The position numbers and the translations under genes were made by a program. DNA of 64,000 nucleotides from Desertimonas sp963732335. GTDB lineage: Bacteria; Actinomycetota; Acidimicrobiia; Acidimicrobiales; Ilumatobacteraceae. Every line of letters starts with the position of its first letter. The first letter of the stretch is position 1. Shown here piece by piece: positions 24,833 through 33,960 of this stretch. The stretch spans positions 124,001 through 188,000 of the forward strand of contig CAVSZO010000005.1 of assembly GCA_963732335.1 (NCBI GenBank), read 5' to 3'. The notes under the pieces are model-generated. The model was given only the letters and a program-made list of their open reading frames with translations, searched no databases and was not told where the DNA came from.

Positions 24833-26350
24833 GTGAACCTGGCCGAGATCATCGACGGGCACGAGGGCGAACACGTCGCGATCATCAGCCGCAACCGCAC
24901 GACGACGTACGCCGAGCTCGCCGACATGGTCGCCCGGGCACGCGGCGGCTTCCTCGCCAACGGGATCACCGAAGGCGATCGCGTCGCCATCGTGTGCAGC
25001 AACGGAGTGCCGTTCGTCGTCGCCTACCTGGCCCTCCTCGGCATCGGCGCCGTCGCCGTTCCGCTCAACCCGACGAGCCCGGCGAGTGAGCTGGCCCACC
25101 AGGTCGCAACCGTGGGGGCCGTCGCTGCCGTGGTCGATCGCACCGGGTCGGCACCCTGGCGGGACGTCGACCGGGCATCGATTCCGTCGCTGCGGACGGT
25201 CATCGCCGCCGACACCGCCCGCATCCCGGGCGCCGTCGATGCCGCCGCGATCCTGGCCGCGGCCCCGGCGCCGGTGGTCGACGTCGATCCCGATCAGCTC
25301 GCTGCGCTGCTGTTCACGAGCGGCACGGCCGGCGCCCCGAGGGCGGCGATGCTCACCCACGGCAGCCTGCGCGCCAATCTCGACCAGGCGCGCTCGGGCC
25401 GCGAGCACGTCTCGCCTGGCGACGTCGCCTACGGCGTGATCCCGCTGTACCACGTGTACGGCCTCAACGTCGTGCTCGGCCAGACCCTGCTGTCCGGGGC
25501 GACGCTCCTGCTCGTGCAGCGCTTCGACCCGGCGACGGCGATCGAGTCGATCCGCCAACGCGGCGTCACCGTGCTGTTCGGTGCGCCGTCGATGTGGGTG
25601 CCATTCAGCCAGTTCGAAGAAGCGCCGGCCGACTCCTTCGCCACGATCCGCCTCGCCTACTCCGGGGCGGCGAAGCTGCCGGTGACAGTCGCCGAGACGA
25701 TGGAGCGTCGGTTCGGGCTCGTCGTCTCCGAGGGCTACGGCCTCACCGAGGCGTCGCCAGTCGTCACGTCGTCGGCCGGCCTGACGACGCACTATGGCTC
25801 GGTCGGCGCCGTGCTCGACGGCATCGACCTGCGCATCGTCGACGACGCCGGCGACGACGTTCTCGTCGGTGACGCCGGGGAGCTGTGGGTCCGTGGGCCG
25901 AACGTGTTCGCCGGCTACCTCGACGACCCCGAAGCGACCAACCGGGTCCTCACCCCCGACGGTTGGCTGCGCACAGGCGACATCGGCTACTGCGACGACG
26001 ACGGCTTCGTGTACCTCGTCGACCGTGCCAAGGACCTGATCATCGTGTCGGGCTTCAACGTCTTCCCGGCCGAGGTCGAAGACGTCCTGCTCGGCCACCC
26101 GGGCGTCGCCGAGGCGGGGGTCATCGGCGTACCACACCCCCACACGGGCGAAGCCGTGAAGGCGTTCGTCGTCCCGGCCGAGGGCGAGGACATCGACGAA
26201 GAGACGCTGATCGACTACACCCGCGATCACCTCGCCCGCTACAAGTGCCCGAGCAAGATCGTCATCGTCGACGAGCTTCCCCGCAACGCAGCCGGCAAGC
26301 TGCTCCGCCGCTCCCTTGACGACGTCCTCAACCAACCGATGGGTGCTTAG
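24833..26350 (+). CDS. Acyl-CoA synthetase (AMP-forming, fatty-acid-CoA ligase type)
   Basis: ANL-superfamily adenylating enzyme of 505 residues, intact, with a GTG start. The phosphate-binding loop is LLFTSGTAGAPRAAMLTHGS. Other motifs are YGVIPLYHVYGLNVVLGQTL, VSEGYGLTEASPVVT (aromatic-x-x-x-T-E), GWLRTGDIGYCDDDGFVYLV (hinge Asp) and the C-terminal catalytic Lys in PRNAAGKLLRRSL. It activates a carboxylate, probably medium- or long-chain fatty acid, to an acyl-CoA. A malonyl- or aryl-CoA ligase is possible. It lies upstream of rex but is separated from it by a strong hairpin. Confidence 0.9.
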   Translation: MNLAEIIDGHEGEHVAIISRNRTTTYAELADMVARARGGFLANGITEGDRVAIVCSNGVPFVVAYLALLGIGAVAVPLNPTSPASELAHQVATVGAVAAVVDRTGSAPWRDVDRASIPSLRTVIAADTARIPGAVDAAAILAAAPAPVVDVDPDQLAALLFTSGTAGAPRAAMLTHGSLRANLDQARSGREHVSPGDVAYGVIPLYHVYGLNVVLGQTLLSGATLLLVQRFDPATAIESIRQRGVTVLFGAPSMWVPFSQFEEAPADSFATIRLAYSGAAKLPVTVAETMERRFGLVVSEGYGLTEASPVVTSSAGLTTHYGSVGAVLDGIDLRIVDDAGDDVLVGDAGELWVRGPNVFAGYLDDPEATNRVLTPDGWLRTGDIGYCDDDGFVYLVDRAKDLIIVSGFNVFPAEVEDVLLGHPGVAEAGVIGVPHPHTGEAVKAFVVPAEGEDIDEETLIDYTRDHLARYKCPSKIVIVDELPRNAAGKLLRRSLDDVLNQPMGA

Positions 26351-26381
26351 GGGACCGTTCCGTCCCCTAAACACCCATCGG
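26336..26381 (+). terminator. 20-bp stem hairpin at the end of the acyl-CoA synthetase gene
   Basis: Left arm 26336-26355 and right arm 26362-26381 pair over 20 positions with one mismatch around a 6-base loop (cgttcc). The left arm contains the stop codon TAG (26348-26350). There is no T-run. This separates the synthetase from rex and matches the other U-less GC-rich hairpins seen at gene ends here. Confidence 0.75.
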
Positions 26382-26404
26382 ATGCTGGATTGGGACGTGC
26401 TGGC

Positions 26405-26434
26405 TTGTGAATTCTCGCACGAGCGGCCTATGTT
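26405..26434 (+). promoter_or_regulatory. rex promoter with probable Rex autoregulatory site
   Basis: TTGTGAATTCTCGCACGA (26405-26422) resembles the Rex operator TTGTGAAnnnnTTCACAA. The left half is perfect; the right half keeps CAC and the last A. It lies six bases upstream of the -10 TATGTT (26429-26434), which is itself seven bases before ATG 26442. Rex would sit in the promoter spacer and respond to NADH/NAD+. Rex autoregulation is known in streptomycetes; here it is inferred. Confidence 0.55.
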
Positions 26435-26441
26435 CAGGGCA

Positions 26442-27125
26442 ATGGGTGCGATCGGACGGCGCATTCCGGAGGCGACAGTTGCCCGGCTCCCGGAGTACCT
26501 GCGCCTGCTCACGGAGTCACTCGACGCGGGGGTCGTCAACCTGTCCTCGGAGGAGCTCGCCGATCTCGCCGGGGTCAATGCCGCCAAGGTGCGCAAGGAC
26601 CTCAGCTACCTCGGGACCTACGGGGTTCGCGGCGTCGGCTACGACGTCGAATACCTCATCTACCAGTTCCGCAGGGAGCTCGGGCTCGACCACGATTGGC
26701 CCGTCGTCATCGTCGGCGCCGGCAACCTCGGGCAGGCCCTCGCCGGCTACGGCGGCTTCCGCGAGCGCGGCTACCCCGTCGCCGGGATCGTCGATGTCGA
26801 CCCGGACAAGGTCGGGGTGAGGATCGGCGGGATCGAGGTCCGACCCGTCAGCGAGCTCGCCGCGATCGTGCGGCGCGGCGACGTCTCGATCGGTGTCATC
26901 GCCACTCCGGCGTCAGCGGCGCAGGCCGCCGCCGACCGCCTCGTCGCCGCCGGGGTGACGAGCATCCTCAACTTCGCCGCTGTGCTGCTCACCGTTCCTC
27001 CGTCGGTCAGCGTGCGCAAGGTCGACCTCGCCGTCGAACTGCAGATCCTCAGCTACTACGAGCAGCGTCGGGTCGCCGCCTCGGCCGTCGCAACGCCGCG
27101 GGGCCACCTCGCCCACGGCGGGTAG
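26442..27125 (+). CDS. rex: Redox-sensing transcriptional repressor Rex
   Basis: A 227-residue repressor that binds DNA when NADH is low. The N-terminal winged helix has RRIPEATVARLPEYLRLL, then VNLSSEELADLAGVNAAKVR and KDLSYLGTYGVRGVGYDV. The NAD domain starts VIVGAGNLGQALAGY (about residue 87), with IVDVDPDKVG, and ends in the domain-swap helix VDLAVELQILSYY. The frame is open upstream to 26316, but TATGTT seven bases before ATG 26442 supports the shorter start. It heads the hem operon (hemA begins 12 bases later), coupling heme supply to cellular redox state as in streptomycetes. Confidence 0.95.
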   Translation: MGAIGRRIPEATVARLPEYLRLLTESLDAGVVNLSSEELADLAGVNAAKVRKDLSYLGTYGVRGVGYDVEYLIYQFRRELGLDHDWPVVIVGAGNLGQALAGYGGFRERGYPVAGIVDVDPDKVGVRIGGIEVRPVSELAAIVRRGDVSIGVIATPASAAQAAADRLVAAGVTSILNFAAVLLTVPPSVSVRKVDLAVELQILSYYEQRRVAASAVATPRGHLAHGG

Positions 27126-27137
27126 GCTCGCCTGCAC

Positions 27138-28395
27138 ATGTCGATCGTCGTCATCGGTGTGAACCATCGCACCGCGCCGCTCGCCGTGCTCGAACGGCTG
27201 GCCATCGCTCCCGACGACGTCGCCAAGTCGGTGGCCGCGCTGGCCCAGCGAGACACCATCCGTGAGGTCGCCGTGCTGTCCACGTGTGGTCGCACCGAGG
27301 TGTACATCGTCGCCGAGCGTTTCCACGGTGCCTACGGCGATGTCACCGAGTTCCTCGCCGCCCTCGCCGGAATGTCGCTCGACGAATTGCATCCCTACCT
27401 CCTCGCCCTTCACGACGATGCCGCGGCGACCCACCTCTTCGAAGTCGCCGCTGGTCTCGACTCGTTCGTCCTCGGAGAGAGCGAGATCCTCGGCCAGGTG
27501 CGTTCGGCGTGGCAGACCGCCGTCGACGTCGGCGGCGTCCGGTCGGCACTCGACCTGCTGTTCCGCCATGCCCTTCGCACTGGCAAGCGAGCCCGCACCG
27601 AGACTGCGATCGGGCGGGGCACGGCATCGATCAGCCACGCGGCAGTCGAGCTCGCTGCCGATCGGCTCGGGACGCTCGCCGGACTACGCGTGCTCGTGGT
27701 CGGCGCCGGCGACATGGGTGCCGGTGTGGCAACGTCGTTGCGCAAGGCGGGAGCGACAGACATCACCGTCGCCAACCGCACCCCCGACCGTGGCCGCACG
27801 CTCGCCGCCAAGATCGCCGGCGGCGTCGTCGCCTTCGACGAGCTCAGCGACGGCACTCGCCGACAGCGACGTCGTCGTCACGTGCGTCGCCGGCAGTGAA
27901 GGCCTGATCACGACGGACACGCTCGCATCGCGGCGGCGTGGCGAGTTGCTGATCGTCGACATTGCCCTGCCCCGCAACGTCGACCGCGCCGTCGCCGCCC
28001 TCGACGGGGTCACCGTGCTCGACCTCGACGACGTCAGCGCGTGGGCCCAACGAGGCCGCGCTGCCCGCGCCGCCGAGGCCGCCCGGGTGCGCGAGATCAT
28101 CGCCGACCAGCTCGAGCACTTCCTCCTCGACTCGACATCTCGGCAGGCCGCGCCACTAGTGGCACGTCTCCACGACCACGCCGAACAGATCCGCAGCGCC
28201 GAGGTGGAGCGCTTCGCGTCGCGCCTCGGCGAGCTCGACGGCGACGAGCACGACGCGGTCGAAGCATTGACCAGATCGATCGTCGCCAAACTGCTCCACC
28301 ACCCGTCGGTGCGCCTCCGTCACGATGCCGGCACGCCGCAGGGCGAACGCAACGCCGCCGCGGTCAGTGAGCTCTTCGACCTCGGCTCACCCTGA
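27138..28395 (+). CDS. hemA: Glutamyl-tRNA reductase (one frameshift)
   Basis: First committed enzyme of the C5 heme pathway, reducing Glu-tRNA to glutamate-1-semialdehyde. Signatures: GVNHRTAPLAVLERLA, the catalytic Cys in VLSTCGRTEVY (about residue 51), LFEVAAGLDSFVLGESEILG and the Rossmann motif VLVVGAGDMGAGVA. The frame changes near 27850, from AFDELSDG to ALADSDVVVTCVAG, fitting one extra base. The corrected protein is about 419 residues with the C-terminal dimerisation helices intact. TAGGCT lies nine bases before ATG, so hemA may have its own leaderless promoter besides that of rex. Confidence 0.93.
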
Positions 28396-28398
28396 CGA

Positions 28399-29294
28399 GT
28401 GACCCGCGCCGCATCGCTTCGGCTCGCCACCCGGGGGAGTCCGCAGGCACGAACGCAGGCGCAGATCGTTGCCGACGCGATCACGGCCGTGACCGGCCGG
28501 CCGACCGAACTCGTCCTCGTGGAAACGACCGGCGACCGCAAGCAGACCGTGCCGCTGCACACGATCGGCGGCCAGGGCGTGTTCGTCAAGGAGGTCCAGC
28601 AGGCGGTCCTCGATGGTCGCGCCGACGCCGCGGTGCACTCGGCCAAGGACCTCCCGAGCGAGACACCTGCCGAGTTGCGCTTGGCCGCGTTCCGCACCAG
28701 GCGCGACGCCGCCGACGCCCTGATCGGGTGCACCCTGGCAGCGCTCGCCGACGGAGCGGTCGTTGCGACTGGCTCCGTGCGACGCCGCGCTCAGCTCGCC
28801 GGGATCCGCCCTGATCTCGAATTCGTCGAGCTGCGCGGCAACATCGCCCGTCGCCTCGAGCAGATCCCACCGGGAGGCGCGATCGTGATGGCGGTGGCGG
28901 CTCTCGAGGTGCTCGGCATGACCGATCGCGTTGCCGAACGGCTCGACCCAACCGTCTTCGTCCCAGCCGTCGGGCAGGGATGTGTCGCCGTGGAGTGCCG
29001 CGCCGACGACTCCGTCGACGGCGGCCCTGCTGGCCGGCATCGATGATCCACCCACCCGCTTCGCCGTGGCAACGGAGCGGGCCTTCCTCGCCGAGCTCGG
29101 CGCCGGGTGCACGTTGCCGCTCGGTGCCTACTGCACCGGCAGCCAGGCTGCACGCCTACCTCGCCTCTACGGACGATCCAGGCGACGGCGCGGTGGTCTT
29201 CCGGGAGACGATTGACGTGCCGGGTGACGATGAAGGCGCCGCCGCTCTCGCCGCCACCCTGGCGCGCCGGGCACGAACGACCGTCGGGGCGTGA
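28399..29294 (+). CDS. hemC: Porphobilinogen deaminase (two frameshifts)
   Basis: Hydroxymethylbilane synthase joins four porphobilinogen units on a dipyrromethane cofactor. Visible motifs: LRLATRGSPQARTQAQIVA, VHSAKDLPSE, RRDAADALIG, GSVRRRAQL, ELRGNIARRL, VGQGCVAVECR and the cofactor-bearing Cys in ELGAGCTLPLGAYC. Frames shift near 29020 and 29150, each fitting one extra base, giving about 298 residues and the stop at 29292-29294. The GTG start at 28399 follows the hemA stop by three bases. The stop overlaps the GTG of hemD (GTGA). Confidence 0.92.
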
Positions 29295-30050
29295 GAGTTG
29301 AGGGAGTCTGCGCCTCGCCGGGCGCACGATCGTGCTCACCCGGCCATCGCCGGGAACGCTCGCAGGCGCGGCTGAACGACGCTGGCGCGAAGGTCGACCC
29401 ACATCCCGTTGATCGCCATCGGTCCTCCGGCTGACGGAGGTGCCGCGCTGCGTGCCGCGCTGCACGACATCGCCACGTTCGACTGGGTCGTCGTGACTTC
29501 GGCCAACGGGGCCGCAGCTGTCGGCGATGCCGTCGCCGGCGCCCGCGAGGTTCGGCTGGCCGCCGTCGGCCCGGCGACCGCCAAGGCGCTCGAGGCGCGA
29601 TCGGGCAGAGCTGTCGACCTCGTTCCGGCGGACGCCAACAGCGACGGTCTCCTGGCGGCCTTCCCACCGTCTCCGTGCCGCGTCCTCCTCGCCCAGGCCG
29701 ATCGCGCCGGCGACAACCTCGCAACCGGGCTGCGCGCCGCCGGCCACGACGTCGTCGCCGTCGAGGCCTACACCACCCGCCCTCTGACGCCCGACACCGC
29801 CCAACTCCACGTCCTCGGTCACGCCGATGCGGTCGTGCTGGCGAGCGGTTCGGCAGTCGAGGCGTGGTCGCGTTCGGTCGGAAAGGCACCGGGGCGTCGG
29901 TTGGCGGACGTGACGGCGGCGATCGTCACGATCGGACGACGCACCGCCGCGGTCGCCGAAGCGCACGGACTTGCCGTCACAGCCGTCGCCACTGCTCCAG
30001 ACGACGATGCGATCGTCGCTGCCGTGGTGGCGGCGCTGGCCGTACGATGA
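29291..30050 (+). CDS. hemD: Uroporphyrinogen-III synthase (several frameshifts in the first 120 bases)
   Basis: HemD closes and inverts ring D of hydroxymethylbilane. The main part, from 29409, has WVVVTSANGAAAVGDAV, LAAVGPATAKALEA, VLLAQADRAGDNLATGLRAA, VEAYTTRPL and VVLASGSAVEAW. The N-terminus is scattered over frames: GRTIVLTRPSPG, then RSQARLNDAGAKVDPHP, then LIAIGPPADGG. That implies at least three indels between 29300 and 29405. GTG 29291 overlaps the hemC stop and is the natural start. The stop overlaps hemB by four bases (30047-30050). Confidence 0.85.
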
Positions 30051-31044
30051 CGTCGATGGCTGAGTTCCCGGTCTCGCGCCTGCGCCGGTCTGCGCACGAC
30101 GCCGGCACTGCGCGACCTCGTCGCCGAGACGACGGTTCGCACCGCCGACCTGATCGCCCCGCTCTTCGTTCGCGAGGGGATCGACGAGGCGGTTCCGATC
30201 GCGTCGCTGCCCGGGGTCGTGCAGCACACGCGGGAGAGTCTGCGCAAGGAGGTGGCCGAGCTCGCCGGCCTCGGCGTCAAGGGCATCGTGCTGTTCGGCG
30301 TGCCGGCGCCGAAGGACCCTCTCGGTTCGGGCGCCTTCGACCCCAACGGGATCGCCCAACTCGCCCTCGCCGACCTCCGCGGCGACGTCGGCGACGAGGT
30401 CGTGCTGATCGCCGACCTCTGCATCGACGAGTACACCGATCACGGCCACTGTGGCGTGCTCGACGCGCAGGGCCGGGTCGACAACGACGCCACCCTCGAC
30501 ATCTACGCCAAGGCGGCGCTGGCCCAGGCTCGCGCCGGGGCCGCAGTCGTCGCTCCCAGCGGGATGATGGACGGGCAGGTCGCCCGCATCCGTAGCGCCC
30601 TCGACGGCGAGGGGTTCACCGACGTGGCGATCCTCGCCTACGCCGCGAAGTTCGCCAGCGCCCTGTACGGGCCGTTCCGCGAGGCGGTCGACGTGACGAT
30701 CGTCGGTGGCGGCGATCGCAAGGGCTCACCAGCAGGACTGGCGCAACGGTCGCGAGGCGCTCCGAGAGATCGACGCCGACATCGCCGAGGGCGCCGACAT
30801 CGTGATGGTCAAGCCGGCGCTCGCCTACCTCGACATCATCGCCGCCGCCCGCCAACGGGTCACCGTGCCGCTGGCCGCCTATCACGTCAGCGGCGAGTAC
30901 GCGATGATCAAGGCCGCCGCCGCCAACGGCTGGATCGACCACGACACGGTCGCCCTCGAACACCTCACGGCGATCAAGCGGGCCGGTGCCGACATGATCC
31001 TTACGTACTTCGCGAGGTGGTTCGCCGAGGGCCCTGGTCGGTAG
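30047..31044 (+). CDS. hemB: Delta-aminolevulinic acid dehydratase (two frameshifts)
   Basis: Porphobilinogen synthase, condensing two aminolevulinate molecules. Motifs: PALRDLVAETTVRTADLIAP, VKGIVLFGVPAPKDPLGS, DLCIDEYTDHGHCG, VVAPSGMMDGQVARIR, Schiff-base region YAAKFASALYGPFREA and catalytic Lys in MVKPALAYLDII. The Cys in HGHCG is retained, but the zinc-type triple Cys is not evident, so a magnesium-type enzyme is likely. Frame shifts near 30091 (an extra T in RLRRLRTTPAL) and near 30705. ATG 30047 overlaps hemD. The C-terminus YHVSGEYAMIKAA to GPGR is intact. Confidence 0.92.
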
Positions 31045-31051
31045 TCCTCGA

Positions 31052-32410
31052 GTGACGAGCATTCCTTACTGCGACCCAAGCACCTGTCCTGCCGCCGGAT
31101 GCGACCCGGTCGTCTGCACCGGACGCGGGGTGCCGTCCAACCACACGTTGTTCGCCCGGTCGGCGGCAGCGATCCCGGGCGGCGTCAACTCGTCGATCCG
31201 CGCCTTCAAGGCCGTCGGTGGGGAGCCGTACGTCGTCGCCCGAGCCGAGGGGCCGTACGTGTTCGACGTCGAGGGTCGGCGCTACATCGACCTGGTGCAG
31301 AGTTATGGCGCGGTGATCCTCGGTCACGCCCACCCGGCGGTCACCGCGGCCATCCGGGCAGCCGCGGCCGACGGCACGTCGTACGGCGCTCCGACGCCAC
31401 GGGAGATGAAGCTGGCCGAGGAGATCACGGCACGGGTCGCCAGCTGCGAGCAGGCGCGGCTGATGAACTCCGGAACGGAAGCCACGAGCACTGCCGTCAG
31501 GCTCGCCCGCGGGTTCACCGGTCGCGATCGCATCGTGGCGTTCCACGGCAACTTCCACGGGGCCACCGATGCCCTGCTGGCGGCCGGTGGCAGCGGCGTC
31601 GCCACGTTGGGCATCCCCGGAACGGCCGGGGTGCCCAAAGGTGCGGTTGCCGAGACGCTCGTCGTGCCGTACAACCAGGTGCCGGAGCTCGACGAGTCGG
31701 TCGCTGCGGTCATCGTCGAGCCGGTCGCTGCCAACATGGGCGTCGTCGCTCCGCAGCCGGGGTTCCTCGACGGCCTGCGCGCCGAGTGCGACCGGGTTGG
31801 GGCGCTGCTCATCTTCGACGAGGTGATCACCGGGTTCCGTCTGGACACGGGCGGTGCCCAGGCGAAGTACGACGTGGCTCCCGATCTCACGGCATTCGGC
31901 AAGGTGATCGGCGGTGGTCTGCCGATCGGGGCGATCGGTGGCCGGCGCGAGGTGATGGAGACGCTCACGCCCCTCGGCACGGTGTTCCACGCCGGCACAC
32001 TGGCCGGCAACCCGATCGCCACGGCTGCCGGACTCGCCGCCCTCGGCGAGCTCGGCCCCGACGTCTACATCGAGATCTCCGCCCGGGCTCGCCGCCTGGC
32101 GGCGCTGCTGCGGGACGCCTGCGCTGCCGCCGGCTTCGCCGCCTCGTTCCCGGTCGTCGGCACGCTCGTCGGCGTCGTGTGCGGCGACATCCCGCAGCCG
32201 GTCGACTTCGACGGTGCCCGCCGAACCGACGAGCGGGCGTACGCGGCGCTGTTCCAGGCGATGCTCGCCGAGGGGGTGGCGATGGCACCGGGCGCCTACG
32301 AGGCGATCTTCGTCGGGCTCGGCCACGACGACGCCGTGATCGACGAGATCGGCGACGCCGCCGCCCGGGCTGCCCGGACGGCCGTGGCGACCGCCGGTAC
32401 CCTGGGCTGA
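31052..32410 (+). CDS. hemL: Glutamate-1-semialdehyde 2,1-aminomutase
   Basis: PLP-dependent enzyme producing 5-aminolevulinate; it completes the C5 branch with hemA. The 452-residue frame is intact: FARSAAAIPGGVNSSIRAFK, VQSYGAVILGHAHPAV, MNSGTEATSTAVRLARGF, LIFDEVITGFRLDTGGAQ and the PLP Lys in TAFGKVIGGGLPIGA. GTG 31052 gives an unusual Cys-rich N-terminal extension (YCDPSTCPAAGCDPVVC). GTG 31130 would start at VPSNHTLFARS, closer to the usual family start. Which is used is unclear. It is the fifth hem gene of the operon, seven bases after hemB. Confidence 0.94.
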   Translation: MTSIPYCDPSTCPAAGCDPVVCTGRGVPSNHTLFARSAAAIPGGVNSSIRAFKAVGGEPYVVARAEGPYVFDVEGRRYIDLVQSYGAVILGHAHPAVTAAIRAAAADGTSYGAPTPREMKLAEEITARVASCEQARLMNSGTEATSTAVRLARGFTGRDRIVAFHGNFHGATDALLAAGGSGVATLGIPGTAGVPKGAVAETLVVPYNQVPELDESVAAVIVEPVAANMGVVAPQPGFLDGLRAECDRVGALLIFDEVITGFRLDTGGAQAKYDVAPDLTAFGKVIGGGLPIGAIGGRREVMETLTPLGTVFHAGTLAGNPIATAAGLAALGELGPDVYIEISARARRLAALLRDACAAAGFAASFPVVGTLVGVVCGDIPQPVDFDGARRTDERAYAALFQAMLAEGVAMAPGAYEAIFVGLGHDDAVIDEIGDAAARAARTAVATAGTLG

Positions 32411-32999
32411 ATGCGGCAGGTCCTCTCGTGGCGCTTCGTCGCCGCCCTTGTCGCTATCGCCGGCTTCGCCCTCGTCGTCTACATCCTCGGATCGCGGCAG
32501 AGTGAATCGGGCGTCGCTGACGCCGACGACGGAGACGTGCGGCGGATGGACTTCATCTCTCTCGTCGCCTCGATCCGCGCCGAGGGGTTCGCGATGACCG
32601 CCAACGACACCGTGAGCGGCGACCTGACGCTCGTGATGCCGAACGGGCAGAACGTCACGGTGTTCCCGGGCACGCCCGGCGTCGTGCAATGCGACAACCT
32701 CACCGAGCTCCTACCAGTGCGCGGTGCTCGGTCAGTCGCTGGGCGACACCATCGTGTGGTTCGCCCTGATGCCGATGCGCGGCGCCGAGTTTCGCTTCGA
32801 ACTGCCGGCGATCGTCGAGCTCGAGGACGGCTTCGCCCGGCTCGTCAACGGCTGGGAGGTGCCCTACGCCCAGGTCATCGACCGCAGCGAGTGCGACCCC
32901 GACGCCGCCTCGTTCGCCGAGTTCCTCGACGCGCACGGCACCGAGTTCGTGTCGATCTACGACCTCAGCGAACAGGCGATCGTCGCCGTCGACTGCTGA
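32411..32999 (+). CDS. Unknown membrane-anchored protein (one frameshift)
   Basis: About 195 residues. An N-terminal membrane helix (about 8-27, FVAALVAIAGFALVVYIL) is followed by an extracytoplasmic region. The frame changes near 32712. Removing one C gives CDNLTELYQCAVLGQSLGDT, and the rest (FRFELPAIVELEDGFARLVN to the stop at 32999) is well formed. Two Cys in CDNLTELYQC could form a disulfide. I recognise no family. It follows hemL directly (TACCCT seven bases before ATG 32411), so it may be co-expressed with heme synthesis or have its own leaderless start. Function is unknown. Confidence 0.65.
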
Positions 33000-33063
33000 T
33001 TTCGATCCGGATGGCGAGCCTTCCGATCGAGCGCATGAGCCGGTCTGTCGGCCGGCACCGAAA

Positions 33064-33959
33064 CTATCCCTGGCCGACCGGCAGAGCCGGATCGGCCAGA
33101 AGCGGGGGCTCCGGCAGAGCCTCTGCCCCCGCACCCCTGCCTTCGCCTGGTAGGCCCGCTCGGCCCGCGACAGGAAGTCGCCGAGGATGCGGTTGAACGT
33201 GGTGGCGTGCTCGATCATCAGGCCGTGCGCCGCCCCGCTGATGACGACCAGCTCGGCGGTCGGGATGAGCTCGGCGAGCTCCTCGCTGTCGCCACGCGGC
33301 GTGAGGATGTCCTGGTTGCCGACGACGACGAGCGTCGGCACGGAGATCGTCGGCAGCAGCTCGGCGAGCGAGTCGTCGGCGGCAAGGATCGCCTTGACCT
33401 GGCCGGCGAACGCTTCGCTGGACCGACCGAATCCGAGCGGACCGAGCCAGCCGATCACCGGCACGATGCGCCGGAACGACCGGGGACCGATCACCCACCG
33501 AGCGGCATGCCCGGCCATCGCCCCCATGCCGTGGCGCTGGGCGTCCCACGCCCACGACTGCAGCAACTCCTTGCGCCAGGTCTGGTTGCGACACGACGTG
33601 CAGACCAGGGTCAGCGAGCGGACCCGTTCGGGCCACAGAACGGCGAGCAGTTGGGCGACGGCGCCACCCATCGACGCGCCCACGACATGGGCTCGCTCGA
33701 CACCGACGTCGTCGAGCACGGCCACCGCATCCGCCGCCATCTGGCGGAGGTCGTAGTCGCCGATCGGCTTGTCGCTGCGACCCGAGCCGCGGTTGTCGAG
33801 GGCGATGACGCGGTAGCGCAGCGAGAAGACGAGACGCTGGATGTCCCATCCGTGCTTGTCCATGCCGAGTCCCTGGATCATCAGCACGGGCGGCGCCGAC
33901 GAACGCCCCGTCACCCGGTAGTGGATGCGGCAGCCGTCAGACGTGCGGACGTACGACAC
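33064..33959 (-). CDS. Alpha/beta hydrolase (C-terminal end unresolved)
   Basis: Alpha/beta-hydrolase fold enzyme from GTG 33959, about 270 residues. Motifs: oxyanion loop LMIQGLGMDKHGWD, DNRGSGRSDKPIGDY, nucleophile elbow VVGASMGGAVAQLLA (Ser about residue 95), acid in VVVGNQDILTPRGD and catalytic His in ISGAAHGLMIEHA. This set is typical of esterases and C-C hydrolases. As read, no stop appears until 32700. A shift near 33150 would end it at 33064, but two hairpins at 33071-33132 suggest the true stop is a little earlier. It starts one base after the acyltransferase stop, in the same operon. Confidence 0.82.
33071..33132. terminator. Two hairpins between convergent genes
   Basis: TGGCCGA...TCGGCCA (33071-33098) forms a stem containing an inner CCGG/CCGG pair. 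GCGGGGGC...GCCCCCGC (33102-33132) forms a second stem. They lie between the membrane-protein gene (stop 32999) and the end of the convergent hydrolase. That is the expected place of a bidirectional terminator, again without T-runs. Confidence 0.6.
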
Positions 33960-33960
33960 C

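Noticed and set aside
24620..26596. 658-residue open frame on the minus strand
   Set aside because: It is the antisense shadow of the acyl-CoA synthetase and rex start, where GC-rich codon bias keeps antisense frames open. Its translation has no recognisable domain.
27138..31044. Programmed frameshifting in the hem genes
   Set aside because: Shifts occur at unrelated sequences, in most genes of all functions, and nearly always as one extra base. I saw no common slippery site.
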